Part shown: positions 10,685-18,394 of the stretch, in pieces
Layout: every line of letters starts with the position of its first letter
Numbering within the stretch: position 1 is the stretch's first letter
NCBI RefSeq assembly: GCF_027947575.1
Contig: NZ_CP116256.1
Coordinates: forward strand, 7,936,001-8,000,000
Direction of reading: 5' to 3'
DNA from: Streptomyces rubrogriseus
Lineage (GTDB): Bacteria > Actinomycetota > Actinomycetes > Streptomycetales > Streptomycetaceae
Length of the DNA stretch: 64,000 nt
The notes under the pieces: model-generated
The model's database searches: none
Seen by the model: the letters and a program-made list of their open reading frames with translations, nothing else
Told to the model about the DNA's origin: nothing
Made by a program: the position numbers and the translations under genes

Positions 10685-10713
10685 GTACATGGCTACTATG
10701 TACATGGCTACTA
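10685..10713. promoter_or_regulatory. 15-bp direct repeat in the MarR promoter
   Basis: GTACATGGCTACTA occurs at 10685-10698 and again at 10700-10713, a 15-bp period directly upstream of the MarR start at 10674. The patch is far more A+T-rich than its surroundings. A spacing of about one and a half helical turns in direct orientation is unusual for MarR dimers, which normally read inverted repeats, so this may be a double site for the pair of regulators or a promoter duplication. Confidence 0.5.
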
Positions 10714-10740
10714 AATTGCCACGGGGACGGGCTACTGAGG

Positions 10741-10787
10741 CGGACCACCGAGACGGACCACCCACGGACCACCCGAGACGGACCACC
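10741..10787. repeat. four copies of CGGACCACC
   Basis: CGGACCACC starts at 10741, 10754, 10765 and 10779, giving spacings of 13, 11 and 14 bases. A second short tandem repeat, CGGGCGGTGCT, follows at 10821-10831 and 10832-10842. Both lie between the MarR start and the EamA stop. Helical-turn-like spacing suggests a protein-binding array, but slippage duplication is equally possible. Confidence 0.45.
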
Positions 10788-10867
10788 GCGACCGGCCGGG
10801 GCGGAGCCGCCGACGGCGCCCGGGCGGTGCTCGGGCGGTGCTCGGGCGGCCGTCGGCCGGACGATGC

Positions 10868-11842
10868 CTAGGACTGCTCGGGAAGGGCCTTCGCCCGGCG
10901 CCGCCCCACCTGGGTCCGTACCGCACCCATGCTGGCCGCGATGACCAGGGCGATGGCGGCGGACTGGGTGGCGGTCAGGGCCTGGTCGAGGATGAGGAAA
11001 CCGGCCGCCGCGGCGATGGCGGGCTCCAGGCTCATGAGGATGGCGAAGGTCGGCGCGGGCAGTCGGCGCAGCGCGAGCAGTTCGAGGGTGTAGGGCAGGA
11101 CGGAGGAGAGCAGGGCGACGCCGGCGCCCAGCGCGAGCGTCACCGGATCGATCAGCTTCGACCCCGACTCGACGATGCCGAGCGGCAGGAACAGCAGCGC
11201 GCCGACCGCCATCGCCAGCGCCAGCCCGTCGGCCTGCGGGAAGCGGCGTCCGGTGCGGGCGCTGAAGACGATGTACGCCGCCCACATGGCGCCCGCCGCC
11301 AGGGCGAAGGCGGCACCGGCCGGGTCGAGGCCGTCGAAGCCGCCGCCGCCCAGCAGGAAGACGCCGGCCAGAGCGAGCGCGGCCCAGACCAGGTTCACCG
11401 CACGGCGGGAGGCGAAGACGGACAGGGCGAGCGGTCCGAGCACCTCCAGGGTGACGGCGGGGCCGAGCGGGATGCGGTCGACGGCCTGGTAGAAGAGGCC
11501 GTTCATGGCGGCCATGGCGACGCCGAAGACGACGACCGTGCCCCAGTCGGCCCGGGAGTGGCCGCGCAGCCGGGGCCGGCAGACCAGGAGCATGACGACG
11601 GCGGCCACGGCCAGCCGCAGGGTCACCACGCCGAGCGCCCCGGCCCGCGGCATCAGACTCACCGCCAGCGCGGCGCCGAACTGCACGGAGATGCCACCGG
11701 CGAGGACCAGGCCGACGGGGCCGAGGGCGCCGAACCGTCCGCCCGGCGCACCGTCCGGCACGGACGCGTGACCGACGGCGGGCGCGACGGCGGCCGCGGC
11801 GGCCGGGGACGAGGTGCCGGGGGTGGCGCTGGAGGTACTCAC
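10868..11842 (-). CDS. EamA/RhtA-type inner-membrane exporter
   Basis: A 324-residue DMT-superfamily transporter with ten predicted membrane segments in two EamA repeats. The first runs from GPVGLVLAGGISVQFGAALAV to LAGVFLLGGGG and the second from GAAFALAAGAMWAAYIVFSA to SAAIALVIAASMGAV. LSSVLPYTLELLALRRLP and MSLEPAIAAAAGF are typical of RhtA, which exports threonine, homoserine and similar small metabolites. GTG at 11842 follows GGAG; the upstream in-frame extension is rejected. The C terminus is a short basic tail. An inverted repeat (GGTCCA, 6-bp gap, TGGACC) at 11896-11913 lies in its promoter. The actual substrate is unknown. Confidence 0.88.
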   Translation of the reverse strand: MSTSSATPGTSSPAAAAAVAPAVGHASVPDGAPGGRFGALGPVGLVLAGGISVQFGAALAVSLMPRAGALGVVTLRLAVAAVVMLLVCRPRLRGHSRADWGTVVVFGVAMAAMNGLFYQAVDRIPLGPAVTLEVLGPLALSVFASRRAVNLVWAALALAGVFLLGGGGFDGLDPAGAAFALAAGAMWAAYIVFSARTGRRFPQADGLALAMAVGALLFLPLGIVESGSKLIDPVTLALGAGVALLSSVLPYTLELLALRRLPAPTFAILMSLEPAIAAAAGFLILDQALTATQSAAIALVIAASMGAVRTQVGRRRAKALPEQS

Positions 11843-11895
11843 GGGGACTCCGGGACGGTGGGCGGACGGGCGTCGTTCAGCATACTGCACCGCGC

Positions 11896-11913
11896 GGTCC
11901 AGAGTAATGGACC
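11896..11913 (-). promoter_or_regulatory. inverted repeat in EamA promoter
   Basis: GGTCCA and TGGACC are separated by GAGTAA, 54 bases before the EamA GTG. The location and symmetry fit an operator for a regulator encoded elsewhere. No transcription start could be assigned. Confidence 0.35.
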
Positions 11914-12060
11914 ATGTCAGGCACGTAGCCGTTTTACGCAACTGTCGGGGCCGGGGTGTCCGGCTGTCAACGCGCGTCCGTCAGGCGAGCCGGGGCCGCC
12001 CGCGACACCGCCGCCACCCGGCCCAGCCCGGCCCCGCGCCGAGCGGGTACCGTCCACCGG

Positions 12061-12513
12061 GTGAGACGACTCCTGACCCGCCTCTGGCGCCTGCTGCGCC
12101 CCGTCCAGAGCCGCCTGATGTGGCTGGTGAACGCCAAGTTCGTGGTCGGCGTGACCGGCGTCGTGCGGGACGACGAGGGGCGGGTCCTGATGCTGAAGCA
12201 CCGGCTGTGGGCGCCGGGCCGCCAGTGGGGTCTGCCGAGCGGCTTCGCGCACAAGGGCGAGGACTTCCGGCAGACCGTCGTCCGGGAGGTCAGGGAGGAG
12301 ACCGGGCTCGACGTGGAGGCGGGCCGGCTGGTCATGCTCAACAGCGGCCTGCGCACCCGCCTGGAGGTGGCGTACGAGGCCCGGCTCCTGGGCGGCGAGC
12401 TGCGCCTCGACCCCTTCGAGATCCTGGAGGCCCGCTGGTGCCGCCCGGACGAACTGCCCGAGGACGTCCAGCCGGTGTGCCGTCCGCTGGTGCGGGGCGA
12501 GACCGTCCCCTGA
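12061..12513 (+). CDS. NUDIX hydrolase
   Basis: A 150-residue NUDIX protein. The NUDIX box G-x5-E-x7-REVREETGL is complete at about residues 61-83, so the catalytic glutamates for Mg2+ are present. The preceding GVVRDDEGRVLMLKHRLW and WGLPSG strands fit the fold. The N terminus is a basic amphipathic helix (VRRLLTRLWRLLRPVQ), perhaps membrane- or RNA-contacting. GTG at 12061 is chosen because upstream in-frame sequence has intergenic character. The substrate (nucleoside diphosphate-X) cannot be read from sequence. It stands alone, 99 bases before the SUKH-4 gene on the same strand. Confidence 0.85.
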   Translation: MRRLLTRLWRLLRPVQSRLMWLVNAKFVVGVTGVVRDDEGRVLMLKHRLWAPGRQWGLPSGFAHKGEDFRQTVVREVREETGLDVEAGRLVMLNSGLRTRLEVAYEARLLGGELRLDPFEILEARWCRPDELPEDVQPVCRPLVRGETVP

Positions 12514-12611
12514 GCGGACTCCACGGGGTGTGAGGAGCACCTTCACAACCGTCACCGACGACCCGGCCGTCACCCTCGACGGCTCTGCGCGCCCCGGCCG
12601 TCCCCACGGCC

Positions 12612-13262
12612 ATGGCACCGACCACAGCCGAGTTCGGAGTACCGCCCGTGCTTTTCGACGTCTCCCGCGGCGAACTCGCCGACACCTTCGGCGAGCACCG
12701 GCTCGCGACCCTGCCCGCCTCCGCCTTTCCGCCGCTCACGGCGGACACCGAGGGCGCCCGCCTCCTGCGGACCGTCGGCGCCCCCACCGGGACGCTCCTG
12801 CTGCGGGTGCCCGACGAGGAGTCCGGTCGGCTGCCCCGCGTCCGGGACGTCGTCGACACCGAGGACTTCGAGGCAGCCTCCCGGGACGCGGGCGGATGGC
12901 CCGTCATCGGCTGGCTCCTCAACGCCCACCTAGCCCTGGACCCCGACAGCGGCAAGGTGTACGCCTTCGACCCCGACGAGGAGACGGTGCGGCAGCTCCA
13001 CACGGACGTCTCCTCCCTGGTCCGGGTCACCGCCCGGTTCCAGCGCCTGCTGGAGGAGTTCGCCTTCGCCGACGACGAGGACGAGGAGGCCGGCTTCGAG
13101 CGCCTGGAGCGCGAGGTCGAACGCGTCCGCCGGGAGACGCACGGCGTCGACCCGCTCCCCTTCCAGAACGACGAGACGGTCTGGTCGGTGGTCGGCGAGG
13201 AGATCGCCATGGGGCAGCGCTTCGCGGGCGACAGCCCCGGAGCCCGTTCGCTCTACGGGTGA
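12612..13262 (+). CDS. SUKH-4 family protein (immunity-type)
   Basis: A 216-residue protein with the look of SUKH-4 family members: GPLTADTEGARLLRTVGAPTG-like opening, RLPRVRDVVDTEDF, then GWPVIGWLLNAHLALDPDSGKVYAFDPDEETVRQLHTDVSSLVRVTARFQ in pieces, which is the SUKH beta-sandwich ending. The C-terminal 60 residues are very acidic and helical (DDEDEEAGFERLEREVERV). SUKH proteins neutralise nuclease or deaminase toxins of polymorphic toxin systems. No toxin gene is visible nearby, and Streptomyces carry many orphan SUKH genes. ATG at 12612 is the first good start; GTG alternatives further in are less likely. Confidence 0.75.
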   Translation: MAPTTAEFGVPPVLFDVSRGELADTFGEHRLATLPASAFPPLTADTEGARLLRTVGAPTGTLLLRVPDEESGRLPRVRDVVDTEDFEAASRDAGGWPVIGWLLNAHLALDPDSGKVYAFDPDEETVRQLHTDVSSLVRVTARFQRLLEEFAFADDEDEEAGFERLEREVERVRRETHGVDPLPFQNDETVWSVVGEEIAMGQRFAGDSPGARSLYG

Positions 13263-13305
13263 GGCCGGGCGACCGCCGCGCGACCGCCCGGCCGGGTGCC
13301 GGCGG

Positions 13306-13881
13306 TCACCCCATGCTCTTGGCGCCGTCCAGGGACTCCCGGATGATGTCGGCGTGGCCCGCGTGCTGGGCGGTCTCGGCGATGACGTGCATCAGCACCC
13401 GGCGCGCCGACCACTCGGTGTCGGCCTCGAACCACGGCGCCTTCGGCAGCGGATGGGCGGCCCCCAGGTCGGGCAGGGCGGCGATCAGCTCCTCGGTCCG
13501 GCGGGCCACCTCGGCGTAGTCGTCCAGCACACCGGCCAGCGTCTCGCCGGGCAGCATCTTGAACTCGTCGGCCCGCCGGGTCCAGTCGGCCTCCGTCATG
13601 GCCGTGAAGTCGCCCATCGCGGAGGGGCCGTTCACGATGAAGTCGGTCCAGCTCCGCTCGGCCGCGGCCGTGTGCTTGATCAGGCCGCCCAGGCACAGCT
13701 CGCTGACGGTGGTCCGCAGCCCGGCCTGCTCGTCGGTGAGGTCACGGGTGGTGAAGCGCAGGAAGTGCCGGTGCTTGGCCAGCGTCTCCAGCAGGTCGGC
13801 ACGCTCGCCGGTGAGGGGCTCGGTGACGGGCTCGGTGATGGACTCGGTGGTGGGCTCGGCGATGGGCTCGGTGGTGGTCAT
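13306..13881 (-). CDS. DinB family protein (DUF664)
   Basis: A 191-residue DUF664/DinB-fold protein. LLETLAKHRHFLRFTTRDLTDEQ leads into LCLGGLIKHTAAAERSW, which carries the first metal-type histidine, and the C-terminal VLMHVIAETAQHAGHADIIRESLDG carries HxxxH-like residues, together forming a three-histidine site. The first 25 residues are a Thr-Glu-Pro repeat (EPIAEP, EPVTEP, EPLT) encoded by near-identical 12-base units, so the true N terminus could be shorter. Many actinobacterial DinB proteins use mycothiol or bacillithiol; the reaction here is unknown. A 10-bp inverted repeat lies 55-85 bases upstream of its ATG. Confidence 0.82.
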   Translation of the reverse strand: MTTTEPIAEPTTESITEPVTEPLTGERADLLETLAKHRHFLRFTTRDLTDEQAGLRTTVSELCLGGLIKHTAAAERSWTDFIVNGPSAMGDFTAMTEADWTRRADEFKMLPGETLAGVLDDYAEVARRTEELIAALPDLGAAHPLPKAPWFEADTEWSARRVLMHVIAETAQHAGHADIIRESLDGAKSMG

Positions 13882-13935
13882 GGGGTCTCCGCCTTCCGCT
13901 GTTCCTGCTCCGTCGGTCGAGGACCACGCTATGAC

Positions 13936-13966
13936 CGATCTAGGTCAATCCATGTCCTAGATCGGC
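13936..13966 (-). promoter_or_regulatory. inverted repeat upstream of the DinB gene
   Basis: CCGATCTAGG (13936-13945) and CCTAGATCGG (13957-13966) form perfect 10-bp arms around an 11-bp spacer. It lies after the FG-GAP gene stop and before the DinB start, both on the minus strand. There is no T-run after it, so an operator for the DinB gene is more likely than a terminator. Confidence 0.5.
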
Positions 13967-13976
13967 CTCCGAGCGC

Positions 13977-15569
13977 CTAGTGGGCGATCTCCCCGCCGCC
14001 CATCAGCAGGTCCAGCCCCTCGGTGTCGTCGAAGGTGCCCTCGGTCAGCCGGGTGACGCCGGTCGTGGACGGCCCCTCGGCGGTGCCCCGCGGCAGGTAC
14101 GCGACGCCCTCGACCGTGTCGCTGCCCGGCGCGGTCACCACGAGGTCGGCGCGGCCGTCGCCGTCCAGGTCGGTGAGGCCCACGGCGGCGCCGAAGTCCG
14201 CGTCCCCGCCCGGCGCGGCGCCGAGGTCGTCCCCGTCGAAGAGCCGGGCGCCCGCACCGCCGAGCCCGTCCGGACCCCCCGCGAGGAACAGCACCTGTTC
14301 CGGCCCGGGCTTCCCGTACACGTCCCACCGGGGAGCCCCGGCCACCACGTCCGCGTACCCGTCGCCGTTGACGTCCCCGGTGTCCAGGCTGGTGAGGACG
14401 GCGTCCTCGTCCTGAGGCTCCGCGCCGGGCACGCCGGGGGTGTCGCGGTCGACGGTGGTCGTACGCGTCCCCGGTCCGTCCTCCGACCCGTACACCACCG
14501 TCACCGAGCTCCGGCTCGCGTCGCCGCCGCGGGGACTGAGGACCAGGTCGTCGACGCCGTCCCCGTCCACGTCGCCGATCGCCCCCTCGCCAGCGTCGGG
14601 GAGCCAGACGTCCGCGGGCTGCGTGAAGCCGTCCCGGCCGCCGCGCAGGTAGCTCACCGGCTGGGTCCGGTCCCGCCAGGGCACCTCGCCTCCGGTGTCG
14701 GCGTCGTGGATGCTCACCAGGTCGTCGACGCCGTCGCCGTCGAGGTCACCGGCGATGAGGTCGTCGTAGTTCGCGCCCTCGACGTCCGGGGCCGGGCGGC
14801 GCGGAGCAGCGACGCGGCCCGTCCCGGCGGGGGTGCCGTCCCGCCCGAAGGGCCCCTTGAGCAGCCCCTTGTCGGAGCCGAGCCCGAAGACCAGGTCGGG
14901 ATGCCCGTCCCCGTCGAAGTCGCCGCCGGCGAGCTGCTCGTCCAGGATCGGGTCGTCGCCCCAGGCGACGTGACTGCCGTCCGTCCCCGGCACCCGGACA
15001 CCACGCGAGAGCCCGTCCTCGGACCCCCACATGATGATCACGCTCGGCTTCCAGTCGAAGACGGAGGCGGCGAGATCGGTGTACCCGTCCCCGTCGAAGT
15101 CGCGGGCCACGACATCGCTCCCGAAGAACGACTCGTCCCGGTTCTTCCCCGGTATCCCGGCGTCGTCCTGCGTCAGGTACTGGCACCGGGCGATCCCGGT
15201 CCCGTCCCCCGCCCCGTACGCGACCTCGACACTCCCCCCGCCGTACCCGCCCGGCACATCCCCCATCGAGCCGAACGCCAGGTCGGGATGCCCGTCCCCG
15301 TCGAAGTCGGCGGCGCCGTCCGACGCGGGCCGGTCCGACGCGGGCCGGTCCGACGCGGAGGAGGTGGCCGCGGTCCCGTGCTCGCCGCCGCCGGTCCCGC
15401 AGCCGTACGGCGCTGCGATGTCGGCGGACCCGTCGTCGGCGATCACCAGACCCGCGGCGACCGCCAGGGCGACGAGCGCCGCACCGCCCCCGACCACCCA
15501 CGCCCGCCTACCGCCCCGCCACCGCGACACCTGCCCCTGATCACCTGAACCGTCCATACCAACGATCAC
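13977..15569 (-). CDS. secreted or membrane-anchored FG-GAP (VCBS) repeat protein
   Basis: A 530-residue integrin-alpha-like beta-propeller. An N-terminal arginine-rich stretch is followed by one hydrophobic helix (VVGGGAALVALAVAAGLVIA) at about residues 25-44, acting as signal anchor. Seven calcium-binding repeats are visible, each with D-x-D/N-G-D-G-x-x-D-L/V, for example DFDGDGHPDLAFGS and DLDGDGRADLVVTA. Before them the low-complexity run ASDRPASDRPASD comes from a 15-base tandem repeat. The start is uncertain: GTG at 15569 or ATG at 15557; neither has a clear ribosome site. Such proteins are extracellular; the ligand is unknown. Confidence 0.85.
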   Translation of the reverse strand: MIVGMDGSGDQGQVSRWRGGRRAWVVGGGAALVALAVAAGLVIADDGSADIAAPYGCGTGGGEHGTAATSSASDRPASDRPASDGAADFDGDGHPDLAFGSMGDVPGGYGGGSVEVAYGAGDGTGIARCQYLTQDDAGIPGKNRDESFFGSDVVARDFDGDGYTDLAASVFDWKPSVIIMWGSEDGLSRGVRVPGTDGSHVAWGDDPILDEQLAGGDFDGDGHPDLVFGLGSDKGLLKGPFGRDGTPAGTGRVAAPRRPAPDVEGANYDDLIAGDLDGDGVDDLVSIHDADTGGEVPWRDRTQPVSYLRGGRDGFTQPADVWLPDAGEGAIGDVDGDGVDDLVLSPRGGDASRSSVTVVYGSEDGPGTRTTTVDRDTPGVPGAEPQDEDAVLTSLDTGDVNGDGYADVVAGAPRWDVYGKPGPEQVLFLAGGPDGLGGAGARLFDGDDLGAAPGGDADFGAAVGLTDLDGDGRADLVVTAPGSDTVEGVAYLPRGTAEGPSTTGVTRLTEGTFDDTEGLDLLMGGGEIAH

Positions 15570-15599
15570 GCACCCGTCGCGGCACGCGGTTCCGACGCC

Positions 15600-16415
15600 T
15601 CACACGGGCCGACGCGCCACGGCCAGCAGGTGCGAACTCGCCGCCAGCAACTCGGGGTAGGGCTCGGCCATACGAGCCGCACTGAGCACCGACTCGAACA
15701 GGCTCGACTCACGGAACGACTGACCGGTGTTCCGCTCGGCCGCCGCGAGCAGGGACCATGCGGGCCCTTCGATCCCGAAGACGGACGCGTCCAGGAACCC
15801 CGCCGCGGCGACCTCCTCGCGCAACTGCTCCCCGGTGTGGAAGTACGCCGTGGTGAAGGCCTGCCTCCCGTCGTGGATCTGGGTCGCGAGAATGCTCCCG
15901 ATGCTCTCCCGCATCGACTCCTTGTGCAGGTGTGCGTAGGCGGCGTGCTCGAAGAGCGACGCGTACCGGTTGATCCCGGCGACCGCGAGGAGCCCGCCCG
16001 GCCGGAGCACCCGAAGTGCCTCCGCCAGTGCACGGTCCCGGTCCGCCCGCTGCGGCAGGTGGTACATCGGACCCAACACGAGTACGACGTCGTAGGCGCT
16101 GTCTTCGGCCGTGAGGTGCCGGGCGTCGCCCAGCTCGGCGGTCGCACCAGTGGCCACCGCCTGTTCGACGTGGCGGGGAATGGGATCGACCACGTGCACC
16201 TCGTACCCATCCTCCACCAGCCACCGTGCATGCGTGCCGGGACCACCTCCGACGTCGAGCACCCGGGCCGGTGGCGAGGGGAGGTGGCGGCGCAGCAGCT
16301 CCTGCGTGCGTACCATCTCCAGACGACCGTCGGCAGTGCTGACCAACCGGTCCGCCTCGTCGACGGTCTCGCTGTAGAACCTCACGATCTCCGGCGTCAC
16401 CTCAAGGCTCGTCAT
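15600..16415 (-). CDS. class I SAM-dependent methyltransferase
   Basis: A 271-residue methyltransferase. RVLDVGGGPGTHARWL near residue 50 is the SAM-binding motif I, EVHVVDPIPRHVEQA gives motif post-I, and DVVLVLGPMYHLPQRADR with LRVLRPGGLLAVAGI completes the Rossmann core. The C-terminal 120 residues are helical and probably choose the substrate, which cannot be named. ATG at 16415 faces the GntR gene across a short divergent region containing the motif ACCGGTGGACCGGTCCAGT, so the regulator probably controls this gene too. Confidence 0.88.
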   Translation of the reverse strand: MTSLEVTPEIVRFYSETVDEADRLVSTADGRLEMVRTQELLRRHLPSPPARVLDVGGGPGTHARWLVEDGYEVHVVDPIPRHVEQAVATGATAELGDARHLTAEDSAYDVVLVLGPMYHLPQRADRDRALAEALRVLRPGGLLAVAGINRYASLFEHAAYAHLHKESMRESIGSILATQIHDGRQAFTTAYFHTGEQLREEVAAAGFLDASVFGIEGPAWSLLAAAERNTGQSFRESSLFESVLSAARMAEPYPELLAASSHLLAVARRPV

Positions 16416-16434
16416 CCGTACATTGTTAGGGCGA

Positions 16435-16453
16435 ACCGGTGGACCGGTCCAGT
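16435..16453. promoter_or_regulatory. 19-bp GntR-region motif, copy 1
   Basis: ACCGGTGGACCGGTCCAGT lies between the divergent methyltransferase and GntR genes. The same 19 bases occur in reverse orientation at 18396-18414. Identity over 19 bases, with internal ACCGGT dyads, is what one expects of operator copies for the adjacent regulator. Confidence 0.65.
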
Positions 16454-16470
16454 GATCGGGAAGGAGCACC

Positions 16471-17190
16471 ACGCCGCTACTGAAGTACGAGCAGATCGCC
16501 GACGATCTGCGCACCCGCATCGCGAACGGCGAGTTCGGGACGGGCGAGCTCCTGCCGTCGGGCCGTGACCTGGCCGAACAGTGGGGCGTGTCACGGGCCA
16601 CCGTCGTCAAGGCCTACGACACCCTGCGTCATGACGGGCTCGTGGTCGCCCGGCAGGGCTCCGGCTACGTGGTGGCGGAGACACCAGTCGCCCGCCCCGC
16701 CGGTGGACGCCGGGCCGGCTCTACCCGCCTGTCGGGAGGAACGCCGTACCGCCGACTGGGCACACCGGATCGCGCGGTGCCTCCCGCCCACGTCACCGAG
16801 GCCCTGGGCTTGACGCACGGCGAAAAGGCCTTGCGTCGTGTTCGGCTCGTGCTCCTGGACGACGGTTCTCCGTACAGCCTGGTGACCGCATGGTTTCCGG
16901 CCTCCGTGGCGGACGCCGCGCCACGGCTGTCCGCCAAGGGGCCGATCGCCGAGGGCACGACGCACTACGTCCGCCGCGAGACGGGCTATTTCCCGGTCGA
17001 GGGCGTGGACGTCACAACGGTGCGACTGGCCACGGACGAGGAGGCACGACACCTGGACGTGGAGCGGCCCGCCGCAGTGGCCGTCGTCCTGCACACGGCG
17101 TTCGACCAACGACACCACGCGCTAGTGTGCGAGGAGGGAATCACCCCGGCCCACGCCTTCGAGCAGATCGACAGCTACCCCATGGGCTAG
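16471..17190 (+). CDS. GntR/HutC-type regulator lacking a standard start codon
   Basis: A GntR regulator of about 239 residues. The winged helix reads LKYEQIADDLRTRIANGEF, then LLPSGRDLAEQWGVSRATV, then the wing GLVVARQGSGYVV; a UTRA ligand domain follows (LRRVRLVLLDDGSPYSLVTAWFP in part). The last stop in frame is at 16453-16455. Between it and the HTH there is no ATG, GTG or TTG. ACG at 16471, five bases after AAGGAG, is where a homologue would have ATG (ATG to ACG is one change); CTG at 16480 is the other option. The first GTG, at 16588, would delete most of the HTH. So it is either translated from a rare start or recently disabled. Confidence 0.72.
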   Translation, partial: TPLLKYEQIADDLRTRIANGEFGTGELLPSGRDLAEQWGVSRATVVKAYDTLRHDGLVVARQGSGYVVAETPVARPAGGRRAGSTRLSGGTPYRRLGTPDRAVPPAHVTEALGLTHGEKALRRVRLVLLDDGSPYSLVTAWFPASVADAAPRLSAKGPIAEGTTHYVRRETGYFPVEGVDVTTVRLATDEEARHLDVERPAAVAVVLHTAFDQRHHALVCEEGITPAHAFEQIDSYPMG

Positions 17191-17287
17191 GGACACACCG
17201 CTTCAGGCGAGGCGGCATGTGGATCAGCCAAGTTCTGGTGCAAGCGCGCCTATTCACGCGGTGCCTGCCAGCCGTCAGACTGTGGCC

Positions 17288-17578
17288 GTGGACAACCGAC
17301 CGGCGCCCGGCGCATTGGCACCCCACCGGTACTCCTACCTCGAAGACGCCCTGGAACTGTGCGGGGCAGACCTCGACGCGGACGACCCGGCTCGTCGTCG
17401 AGCGGCGCAGCTCGCCAACCTGTGCGTACAGGTCTTCAAGGAGTACGCGACGCTTATGCAAGAAGCAGACCAGCACCTGCCGAAAGCAGCGCGAGACCGG
17501 ATCATCCCCGTACACATGGAGCGATCCGTCGAAGGTCTTTCGCGCCTCGCGGAGATTTTGGCCCTCGATCTCGACTAG
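17288..17578 (+). CDS. small conserved-looking protein, function unknown
   Basis: A 96-residue protein with no domain I recognise. After a short unstructured start it reads YSYLEDALELCGADLDADDP, then helices ANLCVQVFKEYATLMQEAD and HMERSVEGLSRLAEILAL; it looks all-helical and acidic. Starts at 17282 (GTG), 17288 (GTG) or 17219 (ATG) are all possible and none has a good ribosome site; 17288 is chosen as the one closest to the folded part. It follows the GntR gene by about 100 bases on the same strand. Coding potential is fair: third positions are mostly G/C. Confidence 0.5.
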   Translation: MDNRPAPGALAPHRYSYLEDALELCGADLDADDPARRRAAQLANLCVQVFKEYATLMQEADQHLPKAARDRIIPVHMERSVEGLSRLAEILALDLD

Positions 17579-17619
17579 GTCCTGTTGGGGAAGTCAGATA
17601 GCGGGAGGCTTCACGGCTA

Positions 17620-18033
17620 CTAGTACTCGTCGTCGGGACAGTCGGTTCGCCGCAGGTGTCCCAATGCTTCGTGACGAACGGTTCGCGGCAGGGTCACTTC
17701 CGTCCAGTCCCCGTCCAGGAGCATCCACACCCCGAAGAGGGCGTCGTTCTCGTTGTGCAGCAAGAGTTGCACTGCATGGGGGCACTTCCACGGCAGCGCC
17801 CGTAGCACTCTGCGCAGCTTCTCTGGGTTGAGGTGGTTGTACGTGCCTGCGGCTACATGACATTCGGCGCCCTGGCGGCTGCCTCCCCAGTGTCCAAGCT
17901 GTTGGTCCCCGCTGACCCGTTTCAAGCTACCGCTGCCCAGGCCGGCATCGAAGGTATCGAGATTGACGATGTCCTCCAGTACCGCGTCCTCCAGATAACT
18001 GAACAGCAGTATGACGTCGGTGAAGTCGCTCAT
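17620..18033 (-). CDS. hypothetical protein, atypical composition
   Basis: A 137-residue protein of unknown function. It begins MSDFTDVILLFSYLEDAVLE, contains GHWGGSRQGAECHVAAGTYNHL, then LLLHNENDALFGVWMLLDGDW, and ends in the acidic DCPDDEY. Alternating strands in the middle suggest an alpha/beta fold. ATG at 18033 is preceded by GGGAGAG at good spacing, which supports a real gene. Its G+C is below the window average, and it lies among other atypical sequence, so acquisition by transfer is plausible. It is convergent with the small gene at 17288-17578. Confidence 0.6.
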   Translation of the reverse strand: MSDFTDVILLFSYLEDAVLEDIVNLDTFDAGLGSGSLKRVSGDQQLGHWGGSRQGAECHVAAGTYNHLNPEKLRRVLRALPWKCPHAVQLLLHNENDALFGVWMLLDGDWTEVTLPRTVRHEALGHLRRTDCPDDEY

Positions 18034-18157
18034 CAGTGATCTCTCCCGCGTTGAAGGCCCGGGTCAGCTTGCGCGGAGTGCACACACTGACCACACCGTT
18101 CGTAATTGTGTGACCTTGCGGACGTTGATCAGAAAGTAGTGCGTGGAGACTTGACGG

Positions 18158-18259
18158 ATACGCAAAGGCGACTCTCCTCAGTTCGCACCACTCCTGGACA
18201 AGACCGCCGAGTCCTACCAAGCAGCCGTCACCCTCGCATCGCTGCTGATGCGGGCGTGA
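18158..18259 (+). pseudogene. possible C-terminal remnant of a transposase
   Basis: This frame, open only from 18155, reads SPQFAPLLDKTAESYQAAV and then TLASLLMRA before a stop at 18257-18259. I recall DKTAxSYxAAVTLASLLMWA as the C-terminal end of transposases common in Streptomyces. No start, no catalytic DDE part and no terminal repeats are seen. The segment is less G+C-rich than its surroundings. It is best read as a relic of an insertion event; recognition is from memory, so confidence is low. Confidence 0.35.
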
Positions 18260-18394
18260 CACTTTGACGACAACTCCTAGGGCCCCCGTCGCATCGAACG
18301 GCCCAGCCCGAAGCGATAGCCGACGCGTCAACCAATCTGTGGCATCTGCACGTTCCGCAAGAGTGAGCGGATGACAATTACTTCCGTTCCGCTT

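Noticed and set aside
16588..17190. GTG at 16588 as start of the GntR regulator
   Set aside because: It would remove the first two helices of the winged HTH although upstream codons are in frame and conserved in type; there is also no ribosome site there.
17219..17287. ATG at 17219 as start of the small gene after GntR
   Set aside because: The added 23 residues have poor codon bias and no ribosome site; kept only as an alternative.
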